Part shown: piece by piece, positions 36,976 through 47,716 of the stretch
Layout of the letters: every line of letters starts with the position of its first letter
Numbering within the stretch: the stretch's first letter is position 1
Assembly (NCBI RefSeq): GCF_038593265.1
Contig: NZ_CP151979.1
Location: 1,054,001 to 1,118,000, forward strand
Direction of reading: 5' to 3'
Source of the DNA: Ureibacillus sp. FSL W7-1570
GTDB lineage: Bacteria; Bacillota; Bacilli; Bacillales_A; Planococcaceae
Length of the DNA stretch: 64,000 bases
Program-made: the position numbers and the translations under genes
Notes under the pieces: model-generated
The model's input: only the letters and a program-made list of their open reading frames with translations
Databases searched by the model: none
What the model was told of the DNA's origin: nothing

Positions 36976-37197
36976 GGGGGCTGTCCAGAAAGTCGAACAC
37001 TTTCGGAAACAGCCTTACTTCTTATAGGAATGTTCTCTTAAAAACTTTCCCTGCGGTGGTCACAAAACGCGCCTCCTCGTCCGCAATTTATCTGCGGCAA
37101 AAACTCTAGCGACAGCCGCAAAGGGGGCATCTTGAAATGACTTTTCAGCCCCCCTTTTTTTTAGATTTTGTCTTAGCCTCTTTACTTTTGACAGCCT
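36976..37197. repeat. MITE-like noncoding element with GGCTGTC terminal repeats
   Basis: The stretch between the bioY operon and the DUF393 gene is not coding. It starts GGGGGCTGTCCAGAAAGT and ends, inverted, with ACTTTTGACAGCC. It contains the internal hairpin GGCTGTCCAGAAAGT / ACTTTCGGAAACAGCC at 36979-37015 and a GGGGGC / GCCCCC hairpin followed by T8 at 37124-37161. A frame here reading KSFQDAPFAAVARVFAADKL is a repeat-derived translation seen in many Bacillaceae, in my recollection. The ends resemble IS1182-type termini. No transposase is present. Confidence 0.6.
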
Positions 37198-37207
37198 AGT
37201 CCCTCTA

Positions 37208-37585
37208 TTAGAAAAGAAATCGTTCTGCCTCTTCTGGGCTCGGCAATTGGCAGACAGCTTTCCCGCCAAGAAGATAACGATATTTGGCCACACCATCATA
37301 AATCAAATCTCGAAGAAAAGAGGGAAGCATTATGAACAAATAAAAAACTTTCCAAAAGCCGTCAAGCTTCCGGCAAATTCGCAAAACGGCAGAAGACTTT
37401 GCATAATATCGTCCATTTTCTATAAGAATTAAACTGTCCATATCAGCCGGAACTCGGTAATCTCTGCATAACCCTTTGCCTGTTTCACTTTCCAACGAAG
37501 CAAACTGAAAAAGCTTTCGGGAATCTCTTTTTATAATGAATTGTACGCCGCGATGGCAAAATCCGCATTCCCCATCAAACAGCAC
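37208..37585 (-). CDS. DCC family thiol-disulfide oxidoreductase-like protein (DUF393), possible 5' frameshift
   Basis: A small thioredoxin-like protein of about 125 residues beginning FDGECGFCHRGVQFI, which carries the C-x-x-C active site, with IKRDSR and the DSLILIENGRYYAKSSAVLRI core. Its function is unknown. The only in-frame start is a GTG at 37585 that would give just two residues before FDGEC, with no good ribosome site. A GGAG-preceded ATG at about 37605 reads MNAEK in another frame and would join correctly if one base were added in an A6 run, so a frameshift or sequencing error is possible. Confidence 0.75.
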   Translation of the reverse strand: MLFDGECGFCHRGVQFIIKRDSRKLFQFASLESETGKGLCRDYRVPADMDSLILIENGRYYAKSSAVLRICRKLDGFWKVFYLFIMLPSFLRDLIYDGVAKYRYLLGGKAVCQLPSPEEAERFLF

Positions 37586-37604
37586 AAAATTTTTTCAGCA
37601 TTCA

Positions 37605-38480
37605 TCACTCCGATGCATTATATGTATAATAAGTTCCGAGTGATTTGACGGTGCATCCGAGCGATTGCAATTCCTCCAAAGCCCATTTCATCATCGGTTC
37701 ATTTTCATCCGCGAGCACATCAATGATAAAGAAATAGTTGCCCAAACCCGTTTTCAACGGACGGGATTCAATTTTGCTCAAGTTCAATTTTCTCCAGGCA
37801 AAAACGGAAAGCACTTGATGCAAGGCTCCCGAATCATCATGAGGCAGCGTCAGCATCAGCATCGTTTTCGGCTGGCCATCCGAATTTTCGATCGGCAAGC
37901 GGGTATTGTGCTTGGATAAAATCACAAAGCGGGTATGGTTGAAATGGAAATCATGGATATTTTCCTCAACGATTTCCAAACCGTACTTTTCCGCAGAAGA
38001 GGCATTCCCAATGGCCGCAATGCATTTATCAGGGTTTTCCGCCACCATCTTTGCCGCTTCCGCCGTGGAGGTTGTTTGGTGCAACGGCACATGGCTAAAG
38101 CGATAAAATAAATATTTATGGCATTGAGCCAATGCATGGGGATGGGAATAGATCCCTTCAATTTTTTCCCAATTATCTTTTTGCGCTTTATTCACCATTA
38201 AATGCTGCTGGATTTTTAGTTTGATTTCCCCAATAATATATAAATTGGCTTCATGGAATAAGTAATCGATCGTCAGTGGCACCGTGCCTTCCAAAGCGTT
38301 TTCCAAGGGCACAACGGCATAATCCACCATATCATTCGTTACAGCGTCAATGCATTCCGGAATTGTTCTATAAGCAATGATCCATTCATTTGGGAATACA
38401 TCCCTTGTTGCCAGATACGTAAAAGAAGCTTCCGGCCCTAAATAGGCAACCCGGTACTTCCATTCATTGTTCGTCACCAT
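37605..38480 (-). CDS. pheA: Prephenate dehydratase
   Basis: Converts prephenate to phenylpyruvate in phenylalanine synthesis. The 291-residue protein has the catalytic PDT domain (YLGPEASFTYLA near residue 11, VPLENALEGTV near 68, then NHTRFVIL near 175) and a C-terminal ACT domain with GALHQVLSVFAWRKLNLSKIESRPLK for Phe feedback; the TRF motif is intact. The ATG at 38480 is preceded by AGGAGG. It follows pheB by 47 bases. The frame extends to 38531 without support. Confidence 0.95.
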   Translation of the reverse strand: MVTNNEWKYRVAYLGPEASFTYLATRDVFPNEWIIAYRTIPECIDAVTNDMVDYAVVPLENALEGTVPLTIDYLFHEANLYIIGEIKLKIQQHLMVNKAQKDNWEKIEGIYSHPHALAQCHKYLFYRFSHVPLHQTTSTAEAAKMVAENPDKCIAAIGNASSAEKYGLEIVEENIHDFHFNHTRFVILSKHNTRLPIENSDGQPKTMLMLTLPHDDSGALHQVLSVFAWRKLNLSKIESRPLKTGLGNYFFIIDVLADENEPMMKWALEELQSLGCTVKSLGTYYTYNASE

Positions 38481-38527
38481 TAAGCCTCCTATCAACCATT
38501 CATGACACCATTTATCCGCAGAATTTA

Positions 38528-38983
38528 TCATAAAGCTCCAGAGCTTATGACTTCTGCTGATTCAACAAATTCCAAATCGTTCATCTTTTTGATCAGTTCA
38601 TGCAAATCCATGATCATGCTCGTTACATCCAAGGAAAGGGTTACGTTGGCCCGGCCTTGAATCGGAATCGTTTGATGGATTGTCAAAATATTGCAATGGG
38701 CTTCTGTAATAATTTCCAATACTTTGGCCAATGTCCCCTTTTGATCCTGCAATTGGATAATCATGGTCAATATTCTCTCTTTTACGATGGAGTGAAAGGG
38801 AAAGACGGCATCCCGATATTTATAAAAGGCGCTTCTTGAAAGATCCACTTGTTTCACCGCATCCCATATCGAGTTGACCTTGCCCGATTCCAATAACCGC
38901 TTTGCCTCCAATGTTTTTTGCATCGCATCGGTCAGCACATCTTCCCGCACCAGATAATAGCGTTGTTCAGCAACATTTTTCAT
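38528..38983 (-). CDS. pheB: ACT-domain protein PheB
   Basis: A 151-residue protein with an N-terminal helix-turn-helix-like region (WDAVKQVDLSRSAFYKYRDAVFPF, residues 40-65) and a C-terminal ACT domain (LQDQKGTLAKVLEIITEAHCNILTIHQTIPIQGRANVTLSLD). Once described as chorismate mutase, its function is now uncertain; it is probably regulatory for aromatic amino acids. The ATG at 38983 is chosen because GGGGG lies 6 bases upstream. It lies between obg and pheA as in B. subtilis. Confidence 0.9.
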   Translation of the reverse strand: MKNVAEQRYYLVREDVLTDAMQKTLEAKRLLESGKVNSIWDAVKQVDLSRSAFYKYRDAVFPFHSIVKERILTMIIQLQDQKGTLAKVLEIITEAHCNILTIHQTIPIQGRANVTLSLDVTSMIMDLHELIKKMNDLEFVESAEVISSGAL

Positions 38984-38998
38984 CTCCATCCCCCCCAA

Positions 38999-40871
<1,873 letters not shown>

Positions 40872-40907
40872 TCGTATTTCTTCTTTCAGACCGACTTTTT
40901 TTAAATA

Positions 40908-40938
40908 TAAAAAAGGACTGCACGTTTGCAGTCCTTTC
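40908..40938 (-). terminator. Terminator or attenuator between rpmA and spo0B
   Basis: On the minus strand AAAGGACTGC pairs with GCAGTCCTTT around AAACGT and is followed by TTTTATA. It would separate the ribosomal protein genes from spo0B-obg-pheB-pheA, leaving partial read-through or a separate promoter for the latter. Confidence 0.88.
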
Positions 40939-40951
40939 AAATCCGTTCACA

Positions 40952-41604
<653 letters not shown>

Positions 41605-41615
41605 CCGGCCACCTC

Positions 41616-41924
41616 TTATGCATTGATTGATTCGATGACTAATTTTGTGTATGGTTGACGGTGACCTTGTTTACGACGATAGTTTTTCTTAGGTTTGTAT
41701 TTGAAAACAGTGATTTTTTTGCCGCGGCCTTCTTTCACCACTTTCGCAGTTACAGTTGCGCCTTCTACTGTTGGAGTACCAACTTTCACTGTTTCGCCAC
41801 CTACGAAAAGAACTTTATCGAAAGTTACTGTTTCGTTAGGCTCAACACCTAATTTTTCTACGTAGATTTCTTGTCCAGCTTCAACTTTGTACTGTTTACC
41901 ACCAGTTTCAATAATAGCGTACAT
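41616..41924 (-). CDS. rplU: Ribosomal protein bL21
   Basis: A 102-residue 50S protein that binds 23S rRNA. It begins [18 protein letters not shown] and ends with the family signature [35 protein letters not shown] precedes the ATG. It is the first gene of rplU-prp-rpmA and is preceded by a structured leader. Confidence 0.98.
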   Translation of the reverse strand: MYAIIETGGKQYKVEAGQEIYVEKLGVEPNETVTFDKVLFVGGETVKVGTPTVEGATVTAKVVKEGRGKKITVFKYKPKKNYRRKQGHRQPYTKLVIESINA

Positions 41925-41929
41925 TTCAT

Positions 41930-42020
41930 TGCACCTCCTCTAGTCTAAGACTCGCCTGTGGAAAGGTGATCAAAAGATGCTTAAAAACCCTCCCAGAGCG
42001 GTTGTAGCACAGGTGCTACA
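41930..42020 (-). promoter_or_regulatory. Ribosomal protein L21 leader RNA
   Basis: The about 90 bases between spoIVFB and rplU form several hairpins on the minus strand: GTAGCAC / GTGCTAC (42004-42019), AACC / GGGTT, and a TCACC..GGCGA-type stem close to the ribosome site. This matches the place and size of the L21 leader of low-GC Gram-positives, thought to mediate autoregulation. A TTGAGT..TTATGT promoter lies just upstream. No covariance check was possible. Confidence 0.6.
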
Positions 42021-42051
42021 TAACAAATGAAATGTTATCACACTCAATGGG

Positions 42052-42690
42052 TTAAGTCAATCGATTCAATACATATTTTTCAAAAGCAATCCGGTATTTC
42101 CGATACCGCCATTCTTGAATCACCTTGATCCAAAGAAAGATGGCTAGAATAAAGAGAAAGATCGTTTTGGGCAGCAATACAAAAGTGATGATGACCGACA
42201 ACGTGATCAGTATGAAAGAAATGGCTAGAAACAATTCGTACGTTTTCGCCTTTTTCGAGAAGATCAAAATGAGGGAAAAAACGATTCTTCCCCCGTCAAG
42301 CGGCCAGACAGGAATCAAATTAATCAGCAAAAGCACCATTTGAATTTTGATCAACGGCTTGGCCAACAAAGGATCCAAAAAGGGAGCCATCAACATGCAG
42401 CAGAATGTGGCGACGGGTCCGCCTATACTGATGAGAAGTTGCTTGTGTGGGGATAAAGCATAACCGCCCTTCAATTCTATTTCCCCACCATACGGCATGA
42501 TGACGCAACGTTCCACCTTTACCCCCAGAAGCCAAGCGACAAGAAGATGCCCCAGTTCATGAATCAGCAATGAAGATAAAATGAGGGCATAATAGGAAAC
42601 ATTCCCATACAGGATCAACCCGAATAAAAGGGGTAAAAATAATGGATGAATGGTCATACGCATCATGGCCGCATATGCTCTTTCATCCAT
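42052..42690 (-). CDS. spoIVFB: SpoIVFB intramembrane metalloprotease, short form without the CBS domain
   Basis: A site-2-protease family enzyme that cleaves pro-sigma-K in the mother cell. The 212-residue protein has six membrane spans, the zinc motif HELGH near residue 45 and the third ligand region IPVWPLDGGRI near 127. The B. subtilis protein is about 288 residues and ends with a CBS domain; this one stops right after the last membrane helix (WRYRKYRIAFEKYVLNRLT), so the ATP-sensing domain is absent. GGAAGAG precedes the ATG, and its start overlaps spoIVFA by 28 bases. Confidence 0.9.
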   Translation of the reverse strand: MDERAYAAMMRMTIHPLFLPLLFGLILYGNVSYYALILSSLLIHELGHLLVAWLLGVKVERCVIMPYGGEIELKGGYALSPHKQLLISIGGPVATFCCMLMAPFLDPLLAKPLIKIQMVLLLINLIPVWPLDGGRIVFSLILIFSKKAKTYELFLAISFILITLSVIITFVLLPKTIFLFILAIFLWIKVIQEWRYRKYRIAFEKYVLNRLT

Positions 42691-43232
42691 AATAATGTCT
42701 CTTCCAAGTTTAAAATGTTCCCATCCTTTTCCACTTGAATGTACAAATCTCCCGGTTCTTTCTTGCCGATCGTACTTCCTCGTTCGATCGATGTATAAGG
42801 CAGCAATGAGAAAGAATCCACATTGCCATAAGTCACTGTCGTATCATCTTCATAATAGACTGAAATCGTTTTCCCCGTATCTTTGGAATATCCCGTGTAG
42901 ACGACGAGTCCATGGTCGATGGCAACCAGTGGCACCGATTCCTCATAGGTGAACAGATAGCCTTTGTAATAGGGCTTAACTTGTACAAAGGTCAGCAGTT
43001 CCTGATTAATCGGCTCTGAAGAAACAGCGATTGTGTCTTTTGAATCTTTATCAAAAATCTCCCGAAGCATGTTGCGCATGAAGGTCAAATCTTCAGAGCT
43101 GTACACGATTCTTTTCACATCAACCGGAATCTTCCCGGTCTCCTGGAGATGGTTGCCGGCGAGCACACAGATACAAAGGAACAATGCTGCAATCCATTTC
43201 CACTTTTTAGCCATACCCTCATCCATTCCCAT
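42663..43232 (-). CDS. spoIVFA: SpoIVFA-like inhibitor/regulator of SpoIVFB
   Basis: A 189-residue membrane protein with one N-terminal span (WKWIAALFLCICVLAG, near residues 12-27) and a degenerate LytM/M23-type domain with VVYTGYSKDTGKTISVYYEDDTTVTYGNVD, lacking the zinc ligands. SpoIVFA holds SpoIVFB with BofA until the forespore signal (SpoIVB) arrives. It is shorter than B. subtilis SpoIVFA (about 264). The start (MGMDEGMAKKWK) is approximate; the second or third Met is possible. Confidence 0.85.
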   Translation of the reverse strand: MGMDEGMAKKWKWIAALFLCICVLAGNHLQETGKIPVDVKRIVYSSEDLTFMRNMLREIFDKDSKDTIAVSSEPINQELLTFVQVKPYYKGYLFTYEESVPLVAIDHGLVVYTGYSKDTGKTISVYYEDDTTVTYGNVDSFSLLPYTSIERGSTIGKKEPGDLYIQVEKDGNILNLEETLLWMKEHMRP

Positions 43233-43295
43233 TTTTCCTTATTATATGAACGAGATGAAAATACGATTCTATTTGTTGAAAAATGAGAATGGGAG

Positions 43296-43390
43296 GAAAA
43301 CAGAAAAAGACTGTCCAAAAGTAACGCCCGCTTTGCCGGTATTTTGTCCAACAACAAAGCGACGAATCTTTTATACAGCCTTTTTATAGG
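43296..43390 (-). repeat. Inverted repeat of the GACTGTCCAAAAG family, doubling as minD terminator
   Basis: AAAAAGACTGTCCAAAAG at 43304 pairs imperfectly with the CTTTTATACAGCCTTTTT arm at 43373, with an inner pair CGCTTTG / CAAAGCG. On the minus strand it follows the minD stop codon and ends in T-rich sequence, so it can terminate minD. The arm sequence is shared with the element at 36976. Confidence 0.6.
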
Positions 43391-43397
43391 AATCCCA

Positions 43398-44195
43398 TTA
43401 TTTTGAAAAAATCGAAATCAGTCTTCTGAATACACCTTTTTGCCCTTCATCCAACGTCATTAATGGCACCGATTCACCCAATATTCTCCGCGCAATGTTG
43501 CGATAGCCCAATGAAGCTTTATTATTCGGATCCATGACAATCGGTTCCCCTTTATTGGATGAGGCAATGACATCCTCGTTATCAACAATAATACCTAATA
43601 GATCAATAGAAAGATGGGTGGTAATTTCATTGATGTCCATGCAATCGCCCTGATTGATCAAATCTTTTCGAACCCGGTTGATGATCAGCTTTGGTGGATT
43701 GATTTCCTCTTGTTCAAGTAAACCGATGATTCGGTCGGCATCCCGCACGGCAGAAATTTCAGGTGTAGTGACCACAATGGCGCTATCTGCACCGGCAACG
43801 GCATTTCGGTATCCTTGTTCAATTCCTGCCGGACAATCGATCAGAACATATTCAAATTCCCGTTTCAGTTCGTCAATCAATGCTTTCATCTGTTCAGGTG
43901 TCACTGCATTTTTATCCGTCGTTTGGGCAGCAGGCAACAAAAACAACTTATCATCAACGCGTTTATCTTTCACTAATGCTTGATGAATTTTACAGCGCCC
44001 TTCCACTACATCCACCAAATCATAGATGATTCGATTATCGAGGCCAAGTACGAGATCCAAATTTCTTAGACCGATATCTGTATCCACCAAGCACACTTTT
44101 TTGCCTTGAAGTGCCAAAGCTGTACCTAGGTTAGCTGTTGTTGTTGTTTTTCCAACTCCGCCTTTACCTGAAGTGATTACAATCGCTTCCCCCAC
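43398..44195 (-). CDS. minD: Septum-site determining ATPase MinD
   Basis: A ParA/MinD-type ATPase that places MinC at the membrane near poles. The 265-residue protein has the deviant Walker A SGKGGVGKTTTTANLG near residue 9, DTDIGLRNLD near 38, DCPAGIEQG near 119, and the C-terminal amphipathic membrane anchor FRRLISIFSK. Length is normal. It lies one base after minC. Confidence 0.98.
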   Translation of the reverse strand: MGEAIVITSGKGGVGKTTTTANLGTALALQGKKVCLVDTDIGLRNLDLVLGLDNRIIYDLVDVVEGRCKIHQALVKDKRVDDKLFLLPAAQTTDKNAVTPEQMKALIDELKREFEYVLIDCPAGIEQGYRNAVAGADSAIVVTTPEISAVRDADRIIGLLEQEEINPPKLIINRVRKDLINQGDCMDINEITTHLSIDLLGIIVDNEDVIASSNKGEPIVMDPNNKASLGYRNIARRILGESVPLMTLDEGQKGVFRRLISIFSK

Positions 44196-44196
44196 A

Positions 44197-44862
44197 TTAG
44201 CTACCTCCTTTTGTGTTTAGTAATGGCCGTATTTTTCGCACTTCTTGTAATCGGTCATATGAAATAATTCCTTTTGTATTTATATATGCAAATAATTGCT
44301 CCGCATGTTCTCTTACAATCGGTTTTTCATTCGTCATCACTTCGATGACATCCGCTATGTAAATATGGGTCGGCTCGAACCAGGAAGCGGCGATAATCGC
44401 ATCCCGGTTTCCGCCAATTCCTGCGTGAGCAATCCCTTTTAATTTCCCAAGCACATAAATGTTTCCGCCAGCTTCAATCTTGCCATTCGGATTCACATCG
44501 CCGATGACAATGATATCCCCTGGCGCCTGAATAATTTGCCCTGAGCGTACAATGCCTACGTATGTATCGCATTGATTCCCTTGGTTTTTTGCATCGTTTT
44601 CTTCCACTGTAATGACATTGCTAAACACTTTTGATACGACCATTTTTCCGGGGTGTTCAATAATATTGATCAATTCTTGCTTTTGCGGTTCGAGAAGGTA
44701 GCGATAGCCTAAATCGAGAGAGACATTCACTCTACCATCGATTCCACCTTCTGACACTTTTCGCTCGAGTTCTTCAACTAAGTCGCTGTAGGCGCACTGA
44801 TCATCAAGCCGAAGCACTAAGCCGTCTTTTGTCCCTTTCATATGGACAAGCTGTTTTTTCAT
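44197..44862 (-). CDS. minC: Septum inhibitor MinC
   Basis: Blocks FtsZ polymer assembly away from midcell. The 221-residue protein has an N-terminal FtsZ-interacting domain (residues 1-100) and the C-terminal beta-helix that dimerises and binds MinD, with GDVNPNGKIEAGGNIYVLGKLKGIAHAG as its recognisable core. GAGGTG precedes the ATG. It joins mreD (27-base gap) and minD. Confidence 0.95.
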   Translation of the reverse strand: MKKQLVHMKGTKDGLVLRLDDQCAYSDLVEELERKVSEGGIDGRVNVSLDLGYRYLLEPQKQELINIIEHPGKMVVSKVFSNVITVEENDAKNQGNQCDTYVGIVRSGQIIQAPGDIIVIGDVNPNGKIEAGGNIYVLGKLKGIAHAGIGGNRDAIIAASWFEPTHIYIADVIEVMTNEKPIVREHAEQLFAYINTKGIISYDRLQEVRKIRPLLNTKGGS

Positions 44863-44889
44863 AAGAGTGACACCTCTCGCTTGGTTAAA

Positions 44890-45417
44890 TTAAGAAAGTT
44901 CACGAATCTTTTGCAACACTCTCGCATCTATTAAATATTTAAAGGCCCAGCCAAGCATCATCAAGTAAAGAAAATTAGCCAAAATTGAAGGGATTAATCG
45001 ATTCATGAAAAATTCCATAAATGGCAAATTTGTGAATTGAATTAAAAGGAAGAAATAATATAATACCATTTCCATTAAAGCAACCAATAATACGGATAAA
45101 ATGGTTGTAATCGTCAAATGTTGATGGATATATTTTACAGACCAACTGGCAATATAACAAACGAGCGGGTACAACACAGTGTATAAACCAATGATATCAA
45201 TGTAAAACACATCGTACAAGAGTCCAAAAATCAAACCATATAATACCGCGCGTTTTGGATTGTAATAAATGGAAAGAAAAATCAAATAAAGGATAAGAAA
45301 ACGGGGCACAAAATAAAAGAGTTCCCCGTTCCATTCAATCGGTGAGAACAATGCAAATTCGGGCTCCAATAAAAATAATATGATGGCTGTCAATGGAATC
45401 ATTAAACGGATCCACAT
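44890..45417 (-). CDS. mreD: Rod shape-determining membrane protein MreD
   Basis: A 175-residue protein with five or six membrane spans and no soluble domain, part of the elongasome that guides side-wall synthesis. Recognised by size, hydrophobicity, the FGLLYDVFYIDIIGLYTVLYPLV segment (typical G-x-x-x-D), and its place after mreC, with whose stop its start overlaps by one base. Confidence 0.93.
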   Translation of the reverse strand: MWIRLMIPLTAIILFLLEPEFALFSPIEWNGELFYFVPRFLILYLIFLSIYYNPKRAVLYGLIFGLLYDVFYIDIIGLYTVLYPLVCYIASWSVKYIHQHLTITTILSVLLVALMEMVLYYFFLLIQFTNLPFMEFFMNRLIPSILANFLYLMMLGWAFKYLIDARVLQKIRELS

Positions 45418-46334
45418 TATTCTTCTTCACCCTCACCCGGAATGCCCGTATTATTTGTCAAATCTGCATTTGTTCCTTCACCATCAGATCCATCGATCAC
45501 TGTTGCACTGCGTTTGGCAACGATTACTTTCTCCAGCATTGAAAAATCAGCTGCCGGTTTAATATAGGCCATTTTCGTCAAACCAAAATCTTCAGTCGTC
45601 ACTTCTGTAATTTCCCCGATGAGAATGCCTTTCGGGAAGATGCCTCCCAAACCGGAAGTCACCACTTTATCGCCTTTATTAATTTCCAAACTGGAATCAA
45701 TCCGTTTTAATATTAATTCATTACGCTCTTCGTCATATCCTTCTATCAATCCGTAAGCGACATTTTTTTCACTTTGAACCACTGCTGAAACCCGGAAATT
45801 TGGATTATTCGTATACAATAATTCCACTTCTGATGTAAATGGGGTAACTAGGCTGATTTTACCAATTAATCCTTTTGTCGTAATAACGGCCATATTTTTC
45901 TCAACCCCATGGGTAGATCCTTTGTTGATGATGATTTTTTCTTCCCATTGATCAGGATTTCTTGCGATGACAGTCGCACGAAGCGGCTCATAGTCTCTTA
46001 AACTATCTTCATTGTTTAATAGCTCACGCAATTGTTCATTTTCCGACTTCAGTGTATTCACTTCTGCCTGTAAGACAGCAAAATCTTCCAATCTCGTTTT
46101 TAACCGCTGATTTTCTTCATACGTGTTCAGAAGGGATTGGATATTTTGGAATATTCCAGTTATGTAGTTAGCCGGCTTGGCGACAATGCTTTGTGCCAAG
46201 CCAACTGAATCTTTGATGAATTGTTCGGGGAGAGTCGCATTTTGACGATCGCGTAATGAAAAACTGATCAATGCCACAAGTAAAATTGTACCAACCAAAA
46301 GTACAATGATTTTTTTATTTGTAAAATGTGGCAT
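45417..46334 (-). CDS. mreC: Rod shape-determining protein MreC
   Basis: A 305-residue extracytoplasmic scaffold of the elongasome. It has a short cytoplasmic start, one membrane helix (IIVLLVGTILLVALISF, residues 9-25), a coiled coil at about 62-105 (LKTRLEDFAVLQAEVNTLKSENEQLREL), and the MreC beta-domain (ATVIARNPDQWEEKIIINKGSTHGV, then GDKVVTSGLGGIFPKGI). The acidic tail (GEGTNADLTN..EEE) is typical. It lies 12 bases after mreB. Confidence 0.97.
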   Translation of the reverse strand: MPHFTNKKIIVLLVGTILLVALISFSLRDRQNATLPEQFIKDSVGLAQSIVAKPANYITGIFQNIQSLLNTYEENQRLKTRLEDFAVLQAEVNTLKSENEQLRELLNNEDSLRDYEPLRATVIARNPDQWEEKIIINKGSTHGVEKNMAVITTKGLIGKISLVTPFTSEVELLYTNNPNFRVSAVVQSEKNVAYGLIEGYDEERNELILKRIDSSLEINKGDKVVTSGLGGIFPKGILIGEITEVTTEDFGLTKMAYIKPAADFSMLEKVIVAKRSATVIDGSDGEGTNADLTNNTGIPGEGEEE

Positions 46335-46346
46335 TGCTATCCCCCC

Positions 46347-47366
46347 TTATTTTTTTATCTGTTGAGATCGGATCAGATCAATATGCTCCAATGCTTTACC
46401 AGTACCGATTGCCACGCAGTCCAATGGATTTTCCGCAATAAATACCGGCATTTTCGTTTCATCGCTGATCACTTTATCAAGATTTCTTAAAAGTGCCCCA
46501 CCGCCTGTGAGGACAATCCCTCTTTCCATTACGTCCGCTGAAAGTTCAGGTGGAGTTTTTTCCAACGTTTTCTTCACGCCATCAATAATGGCTGCAATCG
46601 CTTCTTTCAACGATTCGGAAATTTCGCTTGCCGAAATTTCGATTGTTTTTGGCAAGCCTGTCAAAAGGTCTCTGCCTCGGATTTCCATCGTTTCATCCAC
46701 ATCATCCACACGGGCAGTACCAATTTCCATTTTGATTTGTTCTGCCGTTCTTTCCCCGATCGTTAAGTTATACGTTTTGCGAATGTAACTGATGATTGCC
46801 TGATCCATCGCGTCTCCGGCAATGCGGACCGATTCGCTTGTCACAATGCCTCCCAAGGAAATAACAGCGACTTCGGTTGTTCCGCCACCAATGTCGACAA
46901 CCATCGAACCGGTAGGATCCCAAACCGGAAGATCTGCACCAATGGCAGCCGCAAATGGTTCTTCAATCGTAAAGGCTTCTTTTGCACCCGCTTGACGGGC
47001 TGCATCAATCACCGCACGCTGCTCGACAGAAGTGATGCCATATGGGACACAAATCATGACATTCGGTTTTTTCCAATTCGATCCTGAATTTTTTAACGCT
47101 TGTTTTAAATAGTATTGAATCATTGCAGTGGTAATGTCGAAATCTGCAATAACTCCGTCTTTCATTGGCCGTATGGCTACAATGGAACCTGGTGTACGGC
47201 CGATCATATTTTTAGCATCATTACCAACTGCAACAATATCCCCCGTTTTTGTATTTTTCGCGACTACGGACGGTTCACGTAATACGATTCCTTTTCCTTT
47301 GACAAAAACTAATGTATTTGCTGTACCGAGATCAATACCTACGTCTTTATTACCTAATCCAAACAA
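46347..47366 (-). CDS. mreB: Actin-like rod shape protein MreB
   Basis: The bacterial actin that organises cell-wall elongation. The 339-residue protein has phosphate 1 [19 protein letters not shown] near residue 10, phosphate 2 [14 protein letters not shown] near 157, and the adenosine motif [14 protein letters not shown] near 285. Full length. It starts mreB-mreC-mreD-minC-minD, an arrangement common in Bacillales. Confidence 0.98.
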   Translation of the reverse strand: MFGLGNKDVGIDLGTANTLVFVKGKGIVLREPSVVAKNTKTGDIVAVGNDAKNMIGRTPGSIVAIRPMKDGVIADFDITTAMIQYYLKQALKNSGSNWKKPNVMICVPYGITSVEQRAVIDAARQAGAKEAFTIEEPFAAAIGADLPVWDPTGSMVVDIGGGTTEVAVISLGGIVTSESVRIAGDAMDQAIISYIRKTYNLTIGERTAEQIKMEIGTARVDDVDETMEIRGRDLLTGLPKTIEISASEISESLKEAIAAIIDGVKKTLEKTPPELSADVMERGIVLTGGGALLRNLDKVISDETKMPVFIAENPLDCVAIGTGKALEHIDLIRSQQIKK

Positions 47367-47516
47367 ATTTTGTACTTCCTTTCTATTACGGCTTTGTTTC
47401 TCTAAGACTGTCCAAAATCATAAATTTTATTATAGCGGATTACGTCGAAAAATTATAGTGTCAGGGATAGTTTTCCCAATCATTTTCATGTAACACCTAC
47501 ATTTTTCGCATTTATC

Positions 47517-47545
47517 ATTGTATTGCTAAATAGTTGATGACACAA
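47517..47545 (-). promoter_or_regulatory. Possible promoter of mreBCD-minCD
   Basis: The gap 47367-47716 holds no gene. On the minus strand TTGTGT (47540-47545) and TACAAT (47517-47522) are 17 bases apart; the -35 is weak. The start would leave a leader of about 140 bases, in which CTCTAAGACTGTCCAAAA near 47400 echoes the dispersed repeat family. Confidence 0.4.
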
Positions 47546-47642
47546 CGAAAAATTTCTTGTTATAATTTACAATCCCATTACAAATCCACTCAATACAAGA
47601 CGAATTTTACGGATTTTGGTTCACTGAAATATGCTTGTCATG

Positions 47643-47686
47643 AAAAAAGCCGAAAATCCAAAAAATAGGGGACTTTCGACTTTTTT
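47643..47686 (-). terminator. Terminator after radC
   Basis: On the minus strand AAAAAAGTCGAAAGTCC pairs with GGATTTTCGGCTTTTTT around CCTATTTTTT. It lies about 30 bases after the radC stop and separates maf-radC from mreB. Confidence 0.85.
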
Positions 47687-47716
47687 GGAATCAGCATGTC
47701 ATAATTGACACATTCA

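Noticed and set aside
37060-37299. A minus-strand frame ending KSFQDAPFAAVARVFAADKLRTRR
   Set aside because: It is carried by the MITE-like repeat and runs into the DUF393 gene; it looks repeat-derived, not a gene.
40872-40940. Upstream extension of spo0B
   Set aside because: It translates the rpmA terminator hairpin.
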